Source: Homalodisca vitripennis (Eukaryota; Arthropoda; Insecta; Hemiptera; Cicadellidae). From it: a stretch of DNA of 64,000 bases. Every line of letters starts with the position of its first letter. Positions within the stretch are counted from its first letter, which is position 1. Location: positions 42,825,001-42,889,000 of the forward strand of contig NC_060214.1 in assembly GCF_021130785.1 (NCBI RefSeq), read 5' to 3'. The position numbers were made by a program, and so were the translations under genes. Below the pieces are notes generated by a model. That model was not told the origin of the DNA and did no database searches. It saw only the letters and a list, made by a program, of their open reading frames with translations. Below are positions 35,101 to 49,815 of the stretch, one piece after another.

Positions 35101-36091
35101 GGAGTTTTGGCTAGATATGTGCATTACTACTACGACAACAACATATATGTATGTACTACATGTCAAGTTTTTGCATATACATACTTCGTAATCTTTAAAT
35201 GCAGAATAAATTACTCATCATTCATTTGAGTTCAATGCTTTAAACAGTTTGGCGTAGATACCTTAACCGTTTTCTTCGTGCGCAGGATTTTGTTCAGAGA
35301 GCCTGTGCACGATGTTACACAACCTTCGAATAATAGATGACAAGAGGACTGACATAGAACTTTTTACCTCAGAGATAACTTTCCTCGCCCAGGCCAGTTG
35401 TCCATGAAGACGGGTAGGATATGTGTTAAATAGGTTTCGATCGGGCTCTCAATACCGTAAAAATATAATTAATTATATTTTTATTGTTATTATAATACAG
35501 TTATTAGTGTTTTCATTTAAACAGAAAAGTGACTTCCTAATACGTTTATATTGTTCATAGGAAACTTCATATTAGAAAATCTTACTAAAACTGGACTAAT
35601 ATCTGTGTATTAACTACTTAATGTAAAGTTTGATGATGCACTCGTGTATTAATCAGATTTTTTAATTATAGTAAATGAAAAAAAGGGCTCTTTGTGCAAG
35701 GTATGCATTTTATCGTGCAGTGGTCATGAAGAGCCGCTGATCAGAGGTTTAAACAAGAAGTAGTTTGGATAGCCCAGGAGTCACATCACGTATGTTTGTG
35801 GGATATAAGTAGATTAAAATAAGGTCCCTTCTGTATAAATGCTTTTCAAAATGAATATTGATTGATACATACAATGATTATAAAAAAACATAAAATGAAC
35901 CTATAAACTTGTTGCTAATATTTATTAATAATTCTTTAACTCATATATTTTTAATAAAAATTAAAGGATTATTATTATTTGTCAATTATGTATTTATATA
36001 TTTTTATTCATTTATTGTTACCTCCTAACGTATCAATAAATCTTTTTACAGCATGTTTGTAATTAATGAATGGTTTACATCCTAACATTAC
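32156..36091. other. AT-rich DNA, nothing firmly recognised
   Basis: About 3.9 kb without a supported gene. A less AT-rich piece at about 35270-35440 (from TTCTTCGTGCGCAG) begins with a good 3' splice-site-like sequence but has no sustained frame. The 96-codon frame at 33894-34184 is Phe/Leu/Tyr-rich and reflects a T-rich stretch with repeated TTGTTATGCAT-like words. Confidence 0.5.

Positions 36092-36140
<49 letters not shown>
36092..36140. repeat. (TA)n microsatellite abutting an interspersed repeat
   Basis: TA run directly followed by ACTAGCTGTTTCCCGCGGCT. Confidence 0.95.
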
Positions 36141-36640
36141 CTAGCTGTTTCCCGCGGCTTCGCACGCTTTTCGTAAGTTTTGCCCGCGTATGAGCATTTC
36201 TGGTTGAAGTAAATTATATTTCCAACCCCGATGTAGATTTTACCTTGATGTCACGATCAAGAAAATATGTCAAAAAGTATTGTACATGCATAATGTATTT
36301 TATTACAAAGTGGTCTACCACTCAACCTTTAAGTTCAACCAAAAATTTAGTTTAGACAATTATACATCATAACTTAGCGCCTTCAAATAGTGTTTCACTG
36401 TTTAATATACGTATCTATCTCGTAATTGCAGGTTTTAATGTGCAGGCGCTTTGAAAACTTTTCTTCATTTTATTATTCGTTTATATTCACGACATAATTC
36501 AGATAATAACTATCCTATCTTCTAAGTTAGACTAAATTACGGATACATGTGAAATTTGATTGAAATTGGTTCAGTCGTTTTGGAGTTTATTGGCAACATA
36601 CATCGTGACTCAAGATTTTTATATATATATAAGATATATA
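36139..36640 (+). mobile_element. Interspersed repeat with CTAGCTGTTTCCCGCGG start and (TA)n ends
   Basis: It begins CTAGCTGTTTCCCGCGGCTT and ends with GAAATTGGTTCAGTCGTTTT, then GTGACTCAAGATTTTTATAT. This pair of end sequences, with TA-rich boundaries, is widespread in insect genomes as a non-coding interspersed repeat. I cannot assign it to a class. It holds no ORF. Confidence 0.65.
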
Positions 36641-38440
36641 TGGTAAATTAAATGTTTTTTTTTTAATTATTCTCGAATGAATTTACTTACATAATATATA
36701 TTTTCTCATGGTAAACTCCTTTCCACATGGATATGTATCAACTACGAGCTAAATCGATATATTTATTTAATTTTTTCTCCAGTTTCCGATCATCCAAGTA
36801 AATAATATTTTATATTCTACTATGTTTAAACTTTGTTACAAAAGCTAAAAAATAAAACATTGCTAATTTTTTATTATTTTTGGCTCTTCAGCTGTAATAA
36901 AGCATCGTATGGATGTATATTGCCTAAATAAATCGTGAATTCTGATTCGAAAACCCTTCTAGATAGTTGGAAAAGCATAGTTATAAAATTATAATAAACT
37001 GTAAGTTAATCAATTTAAATACAGACCTATCATAAATGAATATGCACATAATGAGTTTTTAGTATATGTTATAGTTAATCAGCAAATATTAACCTAGATA
37101 ATGACCACACTTATGCTTAGGTAATCAGGTTTTACTAAAATAAATTACCAAAAAAACACAAATCCTGTCATATATTTTCAGATTAAAACCTTGAAACCCC
37201 ATGTAGCTGATCTAAGCCCCATCTAGAGCTTTTGATTGATTTCAATTATTTATACAAACCAATAGTTTTAGATATCTAAATTTGGAGTGGCAATATTAAG
37301 AAACTCTTACATTAATGTAAGAAGACGCAATATTAATTGGTGTAATTGAACAATTTGATTTTTATTATTTTGTTTTAAGATTTGTACAGTTTTAAAGGAG
37401 CAATAAAATGATATTAAAAATGTAGCGTTACCTCATCCCAACATTAAAAAAGAATGCGGAGGACATAAAAGAAGGTAATTAAGTCATACTATAACATTCT
37501 GCATCATCATAAGCAACAATTACAAGGCACTATGGCGGCATTAATGGGCACTGCGACAATTCCCCTGCTTGACGTTTACTATTATTATAGCGAACAGAAC
37601 ATGTACATGGTCAACACATAACGTTATCTGCATACATACTTGTTACATTTTGGTACGGTGTGTATTCGAGAATCATAGTTTTTTACATGGATGAAGAAAT
37701 AATTTTTTTCTGAATCAGTCTTTACTTTGAAATAAAATTATCTTCGAGCCAATCTAAGTAACATTTATTCAAAAGTTAAACCATTTGGATTGCCGCATGT
37801 AGTTATTGTGTGTGAAGGTATTTTCGGACACGAAATAGAGTAGTATTAGCCCCCGGCTAGCTGTGATTTAAACATTAGATCTTAACTTTTGGATCGTGTT
37901 GTTGTAATTTTTTTTTAATTTATTGTGTAGCATATCAAAATTAATCTCGGTGTAGATAATTTAATGATTCCAGCCCATAAATAATGCTAATTTCACACAT
38001 CAATATTATTAAGTGCTCACATCTTATGGTTGTGGGGTTATAATGATGACTAATTATTACAGTTGTTTACACCAAAACAATATTTTCAAACAATATTGCA
38101 TGAGACTTAGATAGAAACACATCAGTATTAGGACGAAATCCCAACCTTTTTATGAAAAGTAATTTGATATCTAATTATTAATTTAGTAAATAACACTATA
38201 CATTAGGGTTAATTTGTCCACTTATGGTTAACTACTGTTGAGATATCTGCAGATGTTTAGGCAAATCAGAGCCAGCAATTATATATCAGCCGTGATTTTA
38301 TTAGCTTGAAATATCTAAACCTTAATAATTTAAATTATTTGCATTTACCCTATGAAAGAGTATTTCGCAAAACAATAAACAATTACTATCTACATATGAT
38401 TTTATTTTCGTCATATTTATAAAATTTGCAATATTAAAAT
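36641..38440. other. AT-rich DNA, nothing recognised
   Basis: No ORF, TIR or tandem repeat seen. Confidence 0.5.
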
Positions 38441-39340
38441 TTATTACGTCTGATAAAGGTAAAAAGTCAGTAAATAAAACGACACAATACGTTCCCACTC
38501 TGTGGAGAGCTCTTGGGCTTCATAATGAAAGTGGCGCTGAAGTTCTGGAGTAAACAGTGACGGTTGTCAACTCCATTTATACAATAATTAACACTGCTAT
38601 TGAGCACACCTTTTAATATTAAATACCTTATTTAACTTGCATTTCCGTAGAGAGTTTTTCCGTAAAGCAATACATGTTTAAAAGGCGTGTTGGATTTAAT
38701 TTTTTAATGATTTATCGTCTGTTAAATATTTTTAAATAATATACAAACGTGTAGCTTTTTCTATAGAATTCCAGCCTAGAATGTTATAAATAGTGATTTT
38801 GGGGGGAGCAACATATTTTATTACCAAGAGTAGAGCTGATTTTATTCTTTACCGTTACACAATTTTTGTTGGAATTTAAAATCGGTGAAGCAGATTGAAA
38901 TAATCTTTAGAGAAATTAAGTATTTCCATCTATTAAATGCCGAAAGGATAAGCCTTAATTTTTTAATAAAAAGATAAGGATTGTTTAATGAATCTCATAT
39001 TTTACCATATTATTGGTAATATTGATTTAAGAGAAAGCAATTAGGGTAAAATGTGTCTTTAATAATCTCTGTTTACACGTTATCAAGGAAAACTATTTTA
39101 TAAAAAGTGTTTTTAAATATCTAATAAAACATGTACCAGCTGTTTCCAGATACGGTGCAAAACTTAGGAATATCTGAAGTAACAGCGTTCGTGCCTGCTA
39201 ATCCACTGATGGATTGTTCTATCAGCCGATGTTGACAATCGCCCGTTAAGAAAATTGGCATCAGCACGCAACATACATCTTGTGTCTTACCATATCTTAG
39301 GTTTAACAGTATCAATAATGAAATTAATTTTCTAAACTTT
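38441..39340. repeat. Paralogous block B', partner of 21400-22390
   Basis: The two blocks share an ATAATGG/AAA-GAAATGACGCTG-like run near 38525, CATACAATAATTA-like bases near 38578 and the 173-bp unit (here one copy, 39129-39325, with CTAATCCACTGATGGATT). Orientation is direct. Divergence is high. Confidence 0.65.
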
Positions 39341-40120
39341 ATTTAAAAACATATTAATCACGGTGTGCCAAAATTTCTACTCGATGCAAATAGAACTATT
39401 TCCACATTTGTCATAAATAATTTATGATATTCATTTTTATTTACTATATTATCTTTGATTAAATATGTTTAATCATTAATTTGATTGACTGGATTGAGGT
39501 GTTACAACAAGATAGATGTGTGCACGTGACAAAATGTGTCGCTTTTGCGGAGAGGTGATATAATGTTATTATTTAGAAACATTTTATTTATGAGAGCCTA
39601 AGTGAATTTTCCCCAATCACGTGTTGTATCTTTTACAAAGTATGAATACGCTCCAAAACTTTTGCACAAGAGACTGCACTGGGTAATGCATGTAAAATTC
39701 CATGTAATTCACTCATTTTATTCTGATTTCCATGAGACAGAAGTGCAATCATACAGAAAAGAAACTTAGATATCCCCCAGGAAAAACATAAACTCTGCCG
39801 GTCTACTGAGTAATGATAGCCTTCAATGAATCTCAGTTAAATCTTATAGATGGACCTGCATCAACACAACACTGTTAAAGATACACAAGTCTTATCTATT
39901 TGCGTTGTTTTATGAAAAGTAAAAGGGAAAATTTTTTATATTTAAAATCGTGTTTAATATTAATATGATTACTGTAATTGTTAGAATAACTAATTTGTGT
40001 TCTCTATCTAAAAGTTAAAAGATTGGGTTCTGTTGAACTAAGGACCAAGACTTGGAATCTGTTGACTGCTACCCAATGGCTGAGGCAATTAAATATAAAA
40101 TCACCTGAGATCACATTATT
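39341..40120. other. AT-rich DNA, nothing recognised
   Basis: No supported gene. Confidence 0.5.
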
Positions 40121-40560
40121 GACTGATTGATCGGTATAGCGTCCCATGTACGCTGTCCGGCGGAATTCGTTCCCAGTCGTGAAAAATGTAAACCCTTTAG
40201 CATTGTCCGTGATAGTAGTCGTCAAAAATATTCTAATAATCGCAATGTAGGTCGCAATCTCTTCAAGACAAGGTGTTATATTGATTTGTACTCTTGTAAA
40301 ATCCGTTCGATTTTGTGGAGCTTTTATTTAACTCTGGACAGATGTGGGTTCCCTTGTAACCACTCATACCCTCGCCTCCCCAGATGCCAGTGACTGTTTG
40401 TGAGATGTGTCTCTAATGTCAGCTGTGCCTCCAACTGCCAGTCTTCGCATGGACATCGTGTCGATCCTGCGAAGGTCTCTCTGGAGGATGTGGACGTCAG
40501 TCGTGCAGGGAGGCGTCTGTGAGTGGTGATAAAGCCATCGGTGAGTGGCATTATTCAAGT
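40121..40560. other. GC-richer segment of unknown nature
   Basis: This segment has clearly more G and C than its flanks, with several CpGs (for example CCGGCGGAATTCGTTCCC near 40158). Minus-strand frames over 40364-40558 read through mixed-class residues (RRLPARLTSTSSRETFAGS), but two frames overlap and neither is recognisable. It may be an exon, a promoter region or a transposon piece. Confidence 0.35.
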
Positions 40561-41581
40561 TAAAGCTTTTTTAGCAGTTTTTTTACCACCGCAAGTTTCA
40601 TTTGTGCTCCTAGTCTGGGTGTAATTATTTTAATTATATTTATCAATTTTACAAAGATCCATTGAAGTCCTACGACCCGGATCCATATTTAGTTTTAGTA
40701 GTCTCCAATCTAATTATAACCCGTATTTTAATTAATCAGATCAGATGAAAACTTAATTCATAGATGCCCTAGACGTGCAATTATGTTATAAGTTGAAATA
40801 TCATATGAATTTATTCAGTTATTGCAATTATTTACTTATTTATTTATTCTTATATAATCCCGTTACCATCACGGATGATGAAAACCATTGTAAGCAATAA
40901 ATTAAAAGAATTAAATATACAAATAACGGGTGCTTAACTGAGAGACTGAACATCAATATTTAAACATTTTATTTAATAGACTACAATAAATATGTGTATG
41001 TCGGAGCTAAGATCAACCTGGGAGGTAATTTAAAGGCAAATTATTAGAGGAGCAGCAGCTTACAGAAATATATCTTTAAATGAATCATAGAATGGCTCAC
41101 TACGTTTGCACATACATATGGACAATCTATGGAATTGCCACTGGATATCCACAATCGGTTGGCGGTGAATAAATTTACAAGTATCTTAAATAATATTATG
41201 GTGAATACACACAGCATGCAGCTTCGAGAAAAGGTTAAATAGTAGATAAATCTACAATGCCTTTCACTGCTAACCTACGAGAGAATTTTGTCACAAATAT
41301 GAAATAGAGCGGGGCGAGAGAGAAACAGTATGCACGACTCGATGAACACTGACGCTACCTTACATCTTCAGCCCTAGAGAGACGGACTCGGAAATGGCAG
41401 TGACACGAGTGGCGTGATGGGTTATAACTAATTGGAAACTATCAGAAGGATCTTCTGGCTCTTCGGTTACACTAGACTCTAAACGGCAACTAACCAAAAT
41501 AGAAACTATTATACATGATATTATGTAAAATTTAGAAAATAAAATTATTTATTAAAAAACGATCATCTTTTGTTTTTAAAA
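40561..41581. other. Mixed AT-rich DNA with a GC-richer part at 41290-41480
   Basis: The part with GAGCGGGGCGAGAGAGAAAC (about 41310) differs in base composition from its flanks and could be a decayed transposon or LTR piece. No ORF. Confidence 0.35.
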
Positions 41582-42815
41582 ATAAGGAGAGGCCGATCCC
41601 CTTTTAAGCCTTATTCTGCCCGTCCTCATGGGCCACTAGCCTGTGCGAGGATCTTATCAAACAGAATAAGGGGTAGAGTCGATACAGTATAAGGTTGATG
41701 GTACTGATCAAAAAGTGCAACGATCACACACAGGATTTGAACCTGCGCTATCTCTAACTCAAACCCAAAGTTCAACGACTTAAGGACGGGACACACATGC
41801 CCGCGCCGCGCCCGACACGTGAGTCAGCCGATTGTTGGCCGTCATACGGTGAAAGAATTACAGCCCAGTATTCAAGCTTCAAGTTCAGACATGTCCGCAC
41901 CGACACCAGACCGTCGTGGCCGCACCGGGCCCGCACCGTCACCGATATGTGGAGTTTGAATTTTGACGGGCACGGTGCGGTCTACGAGCGGCATCAGTCA
42001 TTGATATAGAACACTTATCGAAGAAGTAAGGAAGTTTCCTGTCATTTATCTATTATTTATCATGTTATTTATTTATGCTATTCTTTAAAGTTATGATCAA
42101 TTAAGTGAAAGATATCGGAATGCAGAGTATAATGAGAATGTGTGGAAGAAGATTGCGGAAAATAAATTTGAATAGAGATTTGAAATATAAATCTATGTTG
42201 GTTACTGTTGCATTCTTCTTTTTAAAACTATATAAGTAGTCTAAGTGTTATATTTTATTGAATTATTTAGTATAGCCTACTAACTTTACATCCTGCGTTC
42301 GCGTACAAAATCATATTTATTGATAAAAGTAATAATATTTTTTACATTTAGAGTAAACTAGTCATATTTTCGTATTATGCTAAAATTACAACAAATTTAA
42401 AAACCTTGTAGTAGTATTGTTGTAGTGATTTTAAATAACTAAATTCGAATTATGTAAAATCAATAAACAGTTTTCATTAATTAATAAATAACAAGGATAT
42501 ACTTATTTGCGGTTACTTTATAAATTTATTCCGGTATTTTGTATGGATCATATTTAGAATTTTTCTATGACATGTTTTTTTTATTCTTTTTCAATACAAT
42601 AAAGTTAAAATAAAAATATTTTATTTGCAATAAGATTTTCATGCAAGAAAGAACTGTAGCATTGCAATGTTTCATTCACCAGAGCGATTAAGGACATGTG
42701 TGGCCTCACGGTAACCCAGTCGAGCCCGCAGCGACACTCGGCGCACTTACGTGTCGGGCACGGTGCGGATATGTGAGTCCCGACCTTTAGACCGCTCGGT
42801 CATGGGCACTCCCAA
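41582..42815 (-). repeat. tRNA-derived SINE, copy 2, split by a TTAA element
   Basis: Minus-strand head: ACCGAGCGGTC (42800-42790, box A) is cut by 41784-42785 and continues AAGTCGTTGAACTTTGGG, then GAGATAGCGCAGGTTC and AAATCCTG (box B, about 41735-41750). The body reaches 41582 through GATAAGATCCTCGCACAGG and GGACGGGCAGAATAAGGC. This is the best preserved of three copies. The tRNA part is Leu/Ser-like. Confidence 0.8.
41784..42785. mobile_element. Non-autonomous TTAA-targeted DNA transposon, 1002 bp
   Basis: The left end GGACGGGACACACATGCCCG and the reverse complement of the right end (GGTCGGGACTCACATATCCG) are inverted repeats that continue with CCGACACGT. TTAA precedes the left end (41780-41783) and TTTA, a one-base variant, follows the right end (42786-42789). 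Removing it restores an uninterrupted SINE box A region. TTAA targeting fits piggyBac or Kolobok types. The ends are GC-rich and the centre is AT-rich. No transposase is encoded; the 70-codon frame at 41797-42009 is just the GC-rich end. Confidence 0.8.
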
Positions 42816-44035
42816 ATATGTTTCATCTGCAGTATTAATTAGTGTTATTCATCTTCTATGTCACTTTAATTCAATTTTGTTAACATAATGCAAGCCAGTT
42901 AAAGCCACCAGCTGATAAATACAATTGTGCGGCTAAAATGCTCGTACTCCATTAATCAGATGTCACGCAAATCTAAGCATGGAGTGTTCCAGTCGTTAAG
43001 TCGTTGCTGGACTCCAGAGAAAAGACAGTTTGGGTCTATCAACCCTTTTGGCTGCGTTGCACCCAACCCTGCAATGTCATAGATTATCCAGTATTATAAA
43101 TAGCAATTGTATCAAGTGTATTACTTTACAATTCTTATGTACAGCTAACTACTCTTAATGATCTATTTCCACTCTCTGAGCATGATTTTCTTAATCATAG
43201 CTATCATCCAAACATGATATGTTCAAGTAAATAATATGTTTATGGACCCGATCAGTATCTCTCTTTATATTTATCTATTACAATTGATAACTTTGTAACT
43301 CTACGTCAATATTATACACAGTTTAAAAATGTTTAATAAGGTAAATATAATTTTTTATTTAACAAAATTACACGTTATTTTGTCATAGAATGTTGGGAAA
43401 GTATAAAACAAAAAAATAATTCTTTATAAATCTAAAAAAAGATAGTTGTATCAAAATTATGTTAGGGCATTATAATAACTGTACTCTGAAGAACGTAAAA
43501 GTATATTACGTCCCAGCAAGATGTCGGTTAATAAGAATCCATTTTATAAGCTAAAAAACATGGTAAATTCAAATAAAGCTATTAAAGTTCAGAAAACTCG
43601 TATAATGTGATAAAATACTAAGGCCGGGCATTTCAGGAACTTTAAGATTAACCGTTCAGATATTAATTTTTCACAGATGAATAACTTAAGGGAGAATAAA
43701 GTTTTATCGCGTTTATTTAAAATACTGCATATTATATAAATGCATTTTCTTAAAATATACTTAGTCACATTGTTTACAATTAAACTTGTAATTGTAATTA
43801 GTTAAGATTAGCAATTTTTTACAACTAATACAAAGCTATGAGTCTATACATTTTGAAATAATGATCAAATAAGCAGATGAAAATACAAAAATAAATTTAA
43901 AATTTTCTTTTTAAAAATCTGTTGTAAGTTTTACCACATAACTATAATTTTAATTTTGCATTTGATACTTTAGAATTTATCGTCAGATACCAGAAGCGTG
44001 CATAATAAGTCATGATATTATTAGAAACATTGATC

Positions 44036-44037
<2 letters not shown>
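42816..44037. other. AT-rich DNA including block B' piece 43495-43690
   Basis: 43495-43690 pairs with 23425-23610. A less AT-rich stretch at 43000-43075 is unrecognised. No gene. Confidence 0.5.

Positions 44038-44115
<78 letters not shown>
44038..44115. repeat. (GA)n microsatellite
   Basis: About 78 bases of GA with one AA interruption, directly at the 3' end of the minus-strand LINE. Confidence 0.95.
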
Positions 44116-44117
<2 letters not shown>

Positions 44118-44458
44118 ATTGATATATTATTTATTTAACCTGCCCTGGTTTAGACCAACGGTCCACTCTTACACCAGAACAGGCAGAAAAATATACAGAA
44201 TATTACAAAAACATTACAGTTGCGGGTTTTGTCTTACTATTTTGGCTAAATACATATCTCAGGAATTACATTTTTTTTAATTATTTTTCTTTTTGTTAGT
44301 TCTCATATCTTAGTAACAATAAATCTTTTACTTTACCAGCAAATATGTGTTCTTTATCAATTCTCTTTATACTACTATCCAGATTTATTCAACAATCTTA
44401 TTGATGTCACTAAAAACGATTGTGTGTACGTGACAGTCCTGTGAATTGGAAAACTGTC

Positions 44459-44488
44459 CTATATATATATATTATATATATATATATA
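44459..44488. repeat. (TA)n microsatellite inside the LINE
   Basis: Interrupts the C-terminal ORF2 region. Confidence 0.9.
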
Positions 44489-44629
44489 AAACTTGAAATG
44501 CGATGAGTATGTAACACCGTACTGTAAACAAATGAAATGGTTAAAAGTACAGGAAAGAAGGGAACTTAGTGTACTAAATTTAGCTTTTAAGATTTGAAAA
44601 TATAAAAAACCAGAATATTTATAACGTAT

Positions 44630-47070
44630 TCAGGCATTCTGAGCTTTTTGCAATTGATTCGATAGTACACTGTTAACATCACAGTAAGCTGAAATTCCGT
44701 AATCAATTATAGGAAACACTAAAGCCGAAACTAGTTGCTTTCTTACATCCAAAGAAGGTCTAAAACATAAACGTCTAAATTGATATAAACATTGATATAT
44801 CCTTTTTAGTGACATAATTAACTTCATTATTCCAAGACAAAGAATCACTGAGCCTTAGACCTAAGTTAATAACATCTCTTTCAAGCTTAATAGTCTGCTC
44901 GCCAATATTTATCGGAGCTATGTTATTGTTTAAAATATTGTTTATTAGTCTAGAAGATCCAATTAAAATTGGTTTTACATTTGGTTATATTTAGGTTCAA
45001 GCCATGATCTCTACACCAAAAGTACACAGTCATAAGGTCAATATTAAGATGGTTCGTAATTGTATGATTCAATTTATCTACGTCACAATGAATATATAGT
45101 TGCATGTCATCCGCATACATCATCGTATTACTAAACAATACATTATCACCTATTTATATACAAACTAAACAAAAGGGCTGACAACGTAGAGCCTTGTGGA
45201 ACACCAACAGAATTAACTCTCCAATCAGAGGTTGCTCCACCTTGAGTCTTTACTCTTTGCATTCTATCAGACAAATAGGATTCAAACCATTCGATAGATG
45301 CATTGCCAAAATTGTAAGATTTCAAAATGGGCATTAGCAGTAAATGATTGACACAGTCGAAAGCACGACTGAAATCCAACAACATAAGTACAGTTAGACG
45401 TTTATTGTCAATAGCTCTTCTAATATCGTCTGTAACTTTAATTTGCGCTGTTTGTGTACTGTAACAACTTCTGTAACCTGACTGGTACTTAAAAATTATG
45501 TTATTTCTATTAACAAATTCATTTAATTGATAATACACTAACTTACCAAGTAACTTGCCCAGTACACATAATATAGTTATTGGTCTAAAATGACTACATT
45601 GTACAGAATTGGCTACTTTAGGCAAAGGCAAGATATTGGCTTTTTTCCATTCATTGGGATAAACACTATTACTAATGGCGTAATTAAAGATGTGACACAC
45701 ATTATAGATATCACGTGCTCTATTTCCTTGACAATTAACTTAAGAAATTTAACTTGAACCCCATCTTGACCAACTGCATTTGATGAGATTGTATTAAAAG
45801 CACGAAAAATCTGTTCCTCTGAAAACTCACAAAAATTAAACGTTTGTTCGTTAGGTTTACTTAGTCTCTCATAGTAATCAATGAGGTTCAAGTTAAAATT
45901 ATTTTGAACTCCACAAAAATAATCATTCAAATTATCAAGATTAATCATAGGCTCAATTACCCTATCGGTTTGTTTACCAACACCTTGATTTCTAATAAAA
46001 TCCCACATTTTTTTATTTGTACCCTCAGAAGAAATCAATGACTTAAAATAGCTGTTTCGTTTGTCTCTCAATAATCGTTTAACATTATTTCTCAGTACTC
46101 TGTACCTTTTCCATATATTAACATTTCTTGTTCTAACGTAATGTCTATACAAAATATCTCTCTCAGTCATCATATTTTTTACAACAGTATCCAGCCAAGG
46201 GCAAACAGGCCTCTTTTTATGTATTCTCCTTTCCGGTACATACTTATTAGATAAAACATTAAGATTATTAACAAGTATTTTTACTTTATCGTCAATAGAT
46301 CTTTGTTCATACAAATCATTCCATTGTACATTGGCACATTCGGCTTTAAGCTCCTTAATATTAATATTCTTAAAATCTGTAACTAAATTTGTACAACTAT
46401 TACTTACCTTAACTTTTAGATCTATATCCACATTATATCACGCCATGGTAAGATACCCCCGGATGCTGGAACCTGCCCATAATTCTTCACCTTGTCCATG
46501 TCATTACAAATAACTAAGTCAAGCCATGTATCAGATTGCGGTAGGTGATAGGTAGGTTGTAAAGGTAAGATAGTGAAACTTAAATTATCCACCATATTTA
46601 GTAACTTATTTCTGTCATAAGAAGGTCTACTAGTATTAAGGTCTATATTAAAATCACGTAGGACGAAGATATTCTGGTAATAAGGGACTAAATTTGCAAA
46701 CACATCAAATAATTCAGCTAATTGACCCGCTTTATGAGGTCTATAAACTACACATAATAATAATTTCCAGCCGTGACATACTTCTACAATTAAATACTCA
46801 GGTTTTTTTACAGTAAGTGGGTTGAGATAATGGTATAATTTTATATTCAAACATTTGATAATTATATAAAGCAACTCCTCCCCCTTCCTTACCCTCTCTG
46901 TCGTTCCTTACAATATTATATCCATTTATTTTATATGGCAAAGATGAAATTACAGGTTTAAGAAAGGTCTCGGAAACAGCTATGAAACCAAACCCACCAT
47001 CCTTGACAAAACTAATATAAAGAAAGAATCGTAATAAATAATTAAAATTTTACACATTAACATGAGCAGC
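44630..47070 (-). pseudogene. LINE ORF2: endonuclease and reverse transcriptase, broken
   Basis: Near 47060 the frame reads KAAHVNV then a stop where Gln is usual, then FIAVSETFL, GGGVALY and, in 46874-46422, VVYRPHKAG, VLRDFNID (Arg in place of the usual Gly of GDFN) and WLDLVICND. The linker (46431-45613) has RPVCPWLDTVVKNMM and ends in ISSNAVGQDGV. Reverse transcriptase: FRPITILCVLGKLL, YQSGYR, LLDFSRAFD and VGVPQGSTLSALLF, then YADDMQLY in a further frame (45138-44950). The last part is ALVFPIIDYG and LQKAQNA. Frame changes lie near 46880, 46430, 45690, 45145 and 44950-44850. No RNase H seen. Confidence 0.9.
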
Positions 47071-47364
47071 TTTCAAACATTTTTTAGATTTATTACAACC
47101 AGCTGATCTCGTTTCTCTTTGAGTAATCAAGTTATCCAACATAGACAGGACTATAAAACATAGCACAAGACTTGTAACACTTAAATTCACAGGTGGTAAG
47201 GAGAAGTGACATCTTAAACATTAAACACAATAAAGCATATTGATCCATAAACAAAACATTGAAATCTGAATATAAATTAAAAAAAAAACGCTCATGCGTA
47301 TTGCAACTGATATACATTCCTTAAAAACTAATGAATACATTTTTCCTTGAGATAACTTATGAAG

Positions 47365-47903
47365 TCATGCCAACTTTTCCAAGTCACTGACACTTTCTAC
47401 AGTCACATACCGATCGCCCTCATTTTTCCGCAGGAAGATGCGTCCATTTTTCACCCACAAATACGCGTATTGCTTACTCTTCTTTACTTCTCTCGCCGCT
47501 CTCGGTAGTTGGCGGCGCTCTCGAGTTAGAGTGTCATTGACGTATATAACGTGACCGTCTCTAGTACTGAAACCAAGGTCCCGTGAATTGAGATTTTTCT
47601 TTTTCCGACGACAGTCAATAAATTCTATTTTATCACGTTTGCGAAGAAAGCGCACACAATGGCATTAGGTTTTGTGAGGTCCGAATAGTTAGATTTGTAT
47701 CTGTAACAATCATCGACCATTTCTTCCTCAAATCTAAATCATATTAATTCGGATATTTTCTCCAGTATTACTATAATATTTTCTTCCCTTTCACACGGTA
47801 TGCCCTGAATCTCAACTTCATTTCCCAACTCCCGTTGTTCCAAATCATAACATTTCTTAGTCAATTCATAAACTTTCTTTTTCAAATTGAACATTTTCTT
47901 GAA
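47365..47903 (-). pseudogene. LINE ORF1, C-terminal half, with a microsatellite upstream
   Basis: From the microsatellite the frame reads KKVYELTKKCYDLEQRE (coiled coil), EVEIQGIPCEREENI (RRM-like strand) and ends at 47739. After a gap the second part (47655-47365) reads LRKRDKIEFIDCRRKKKNL, YVNDTLTRERRQL and YLWVKNGRIFLRKNEGD, close in plan to the C-terminus of the ORF1 at 8876. The N-terminal part is replaced or displaced by GA repeats coding for Ser-Leu dipeptides. Confidence 0.75.

Positions 47904-49815
<1,912 letters not shown>

Noticed and set aside
41700..41780. Functional tRNA gene
   Set aside because: It has tRNA-like boxes but is fused to a SINE body present in three copies, and cannot form a full cloverleaf.
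41797..42009. 70-codon frame with GC-rich codons
   Set aside because: Lies in the GC-rich end of the TTAA element; no transposase motif.
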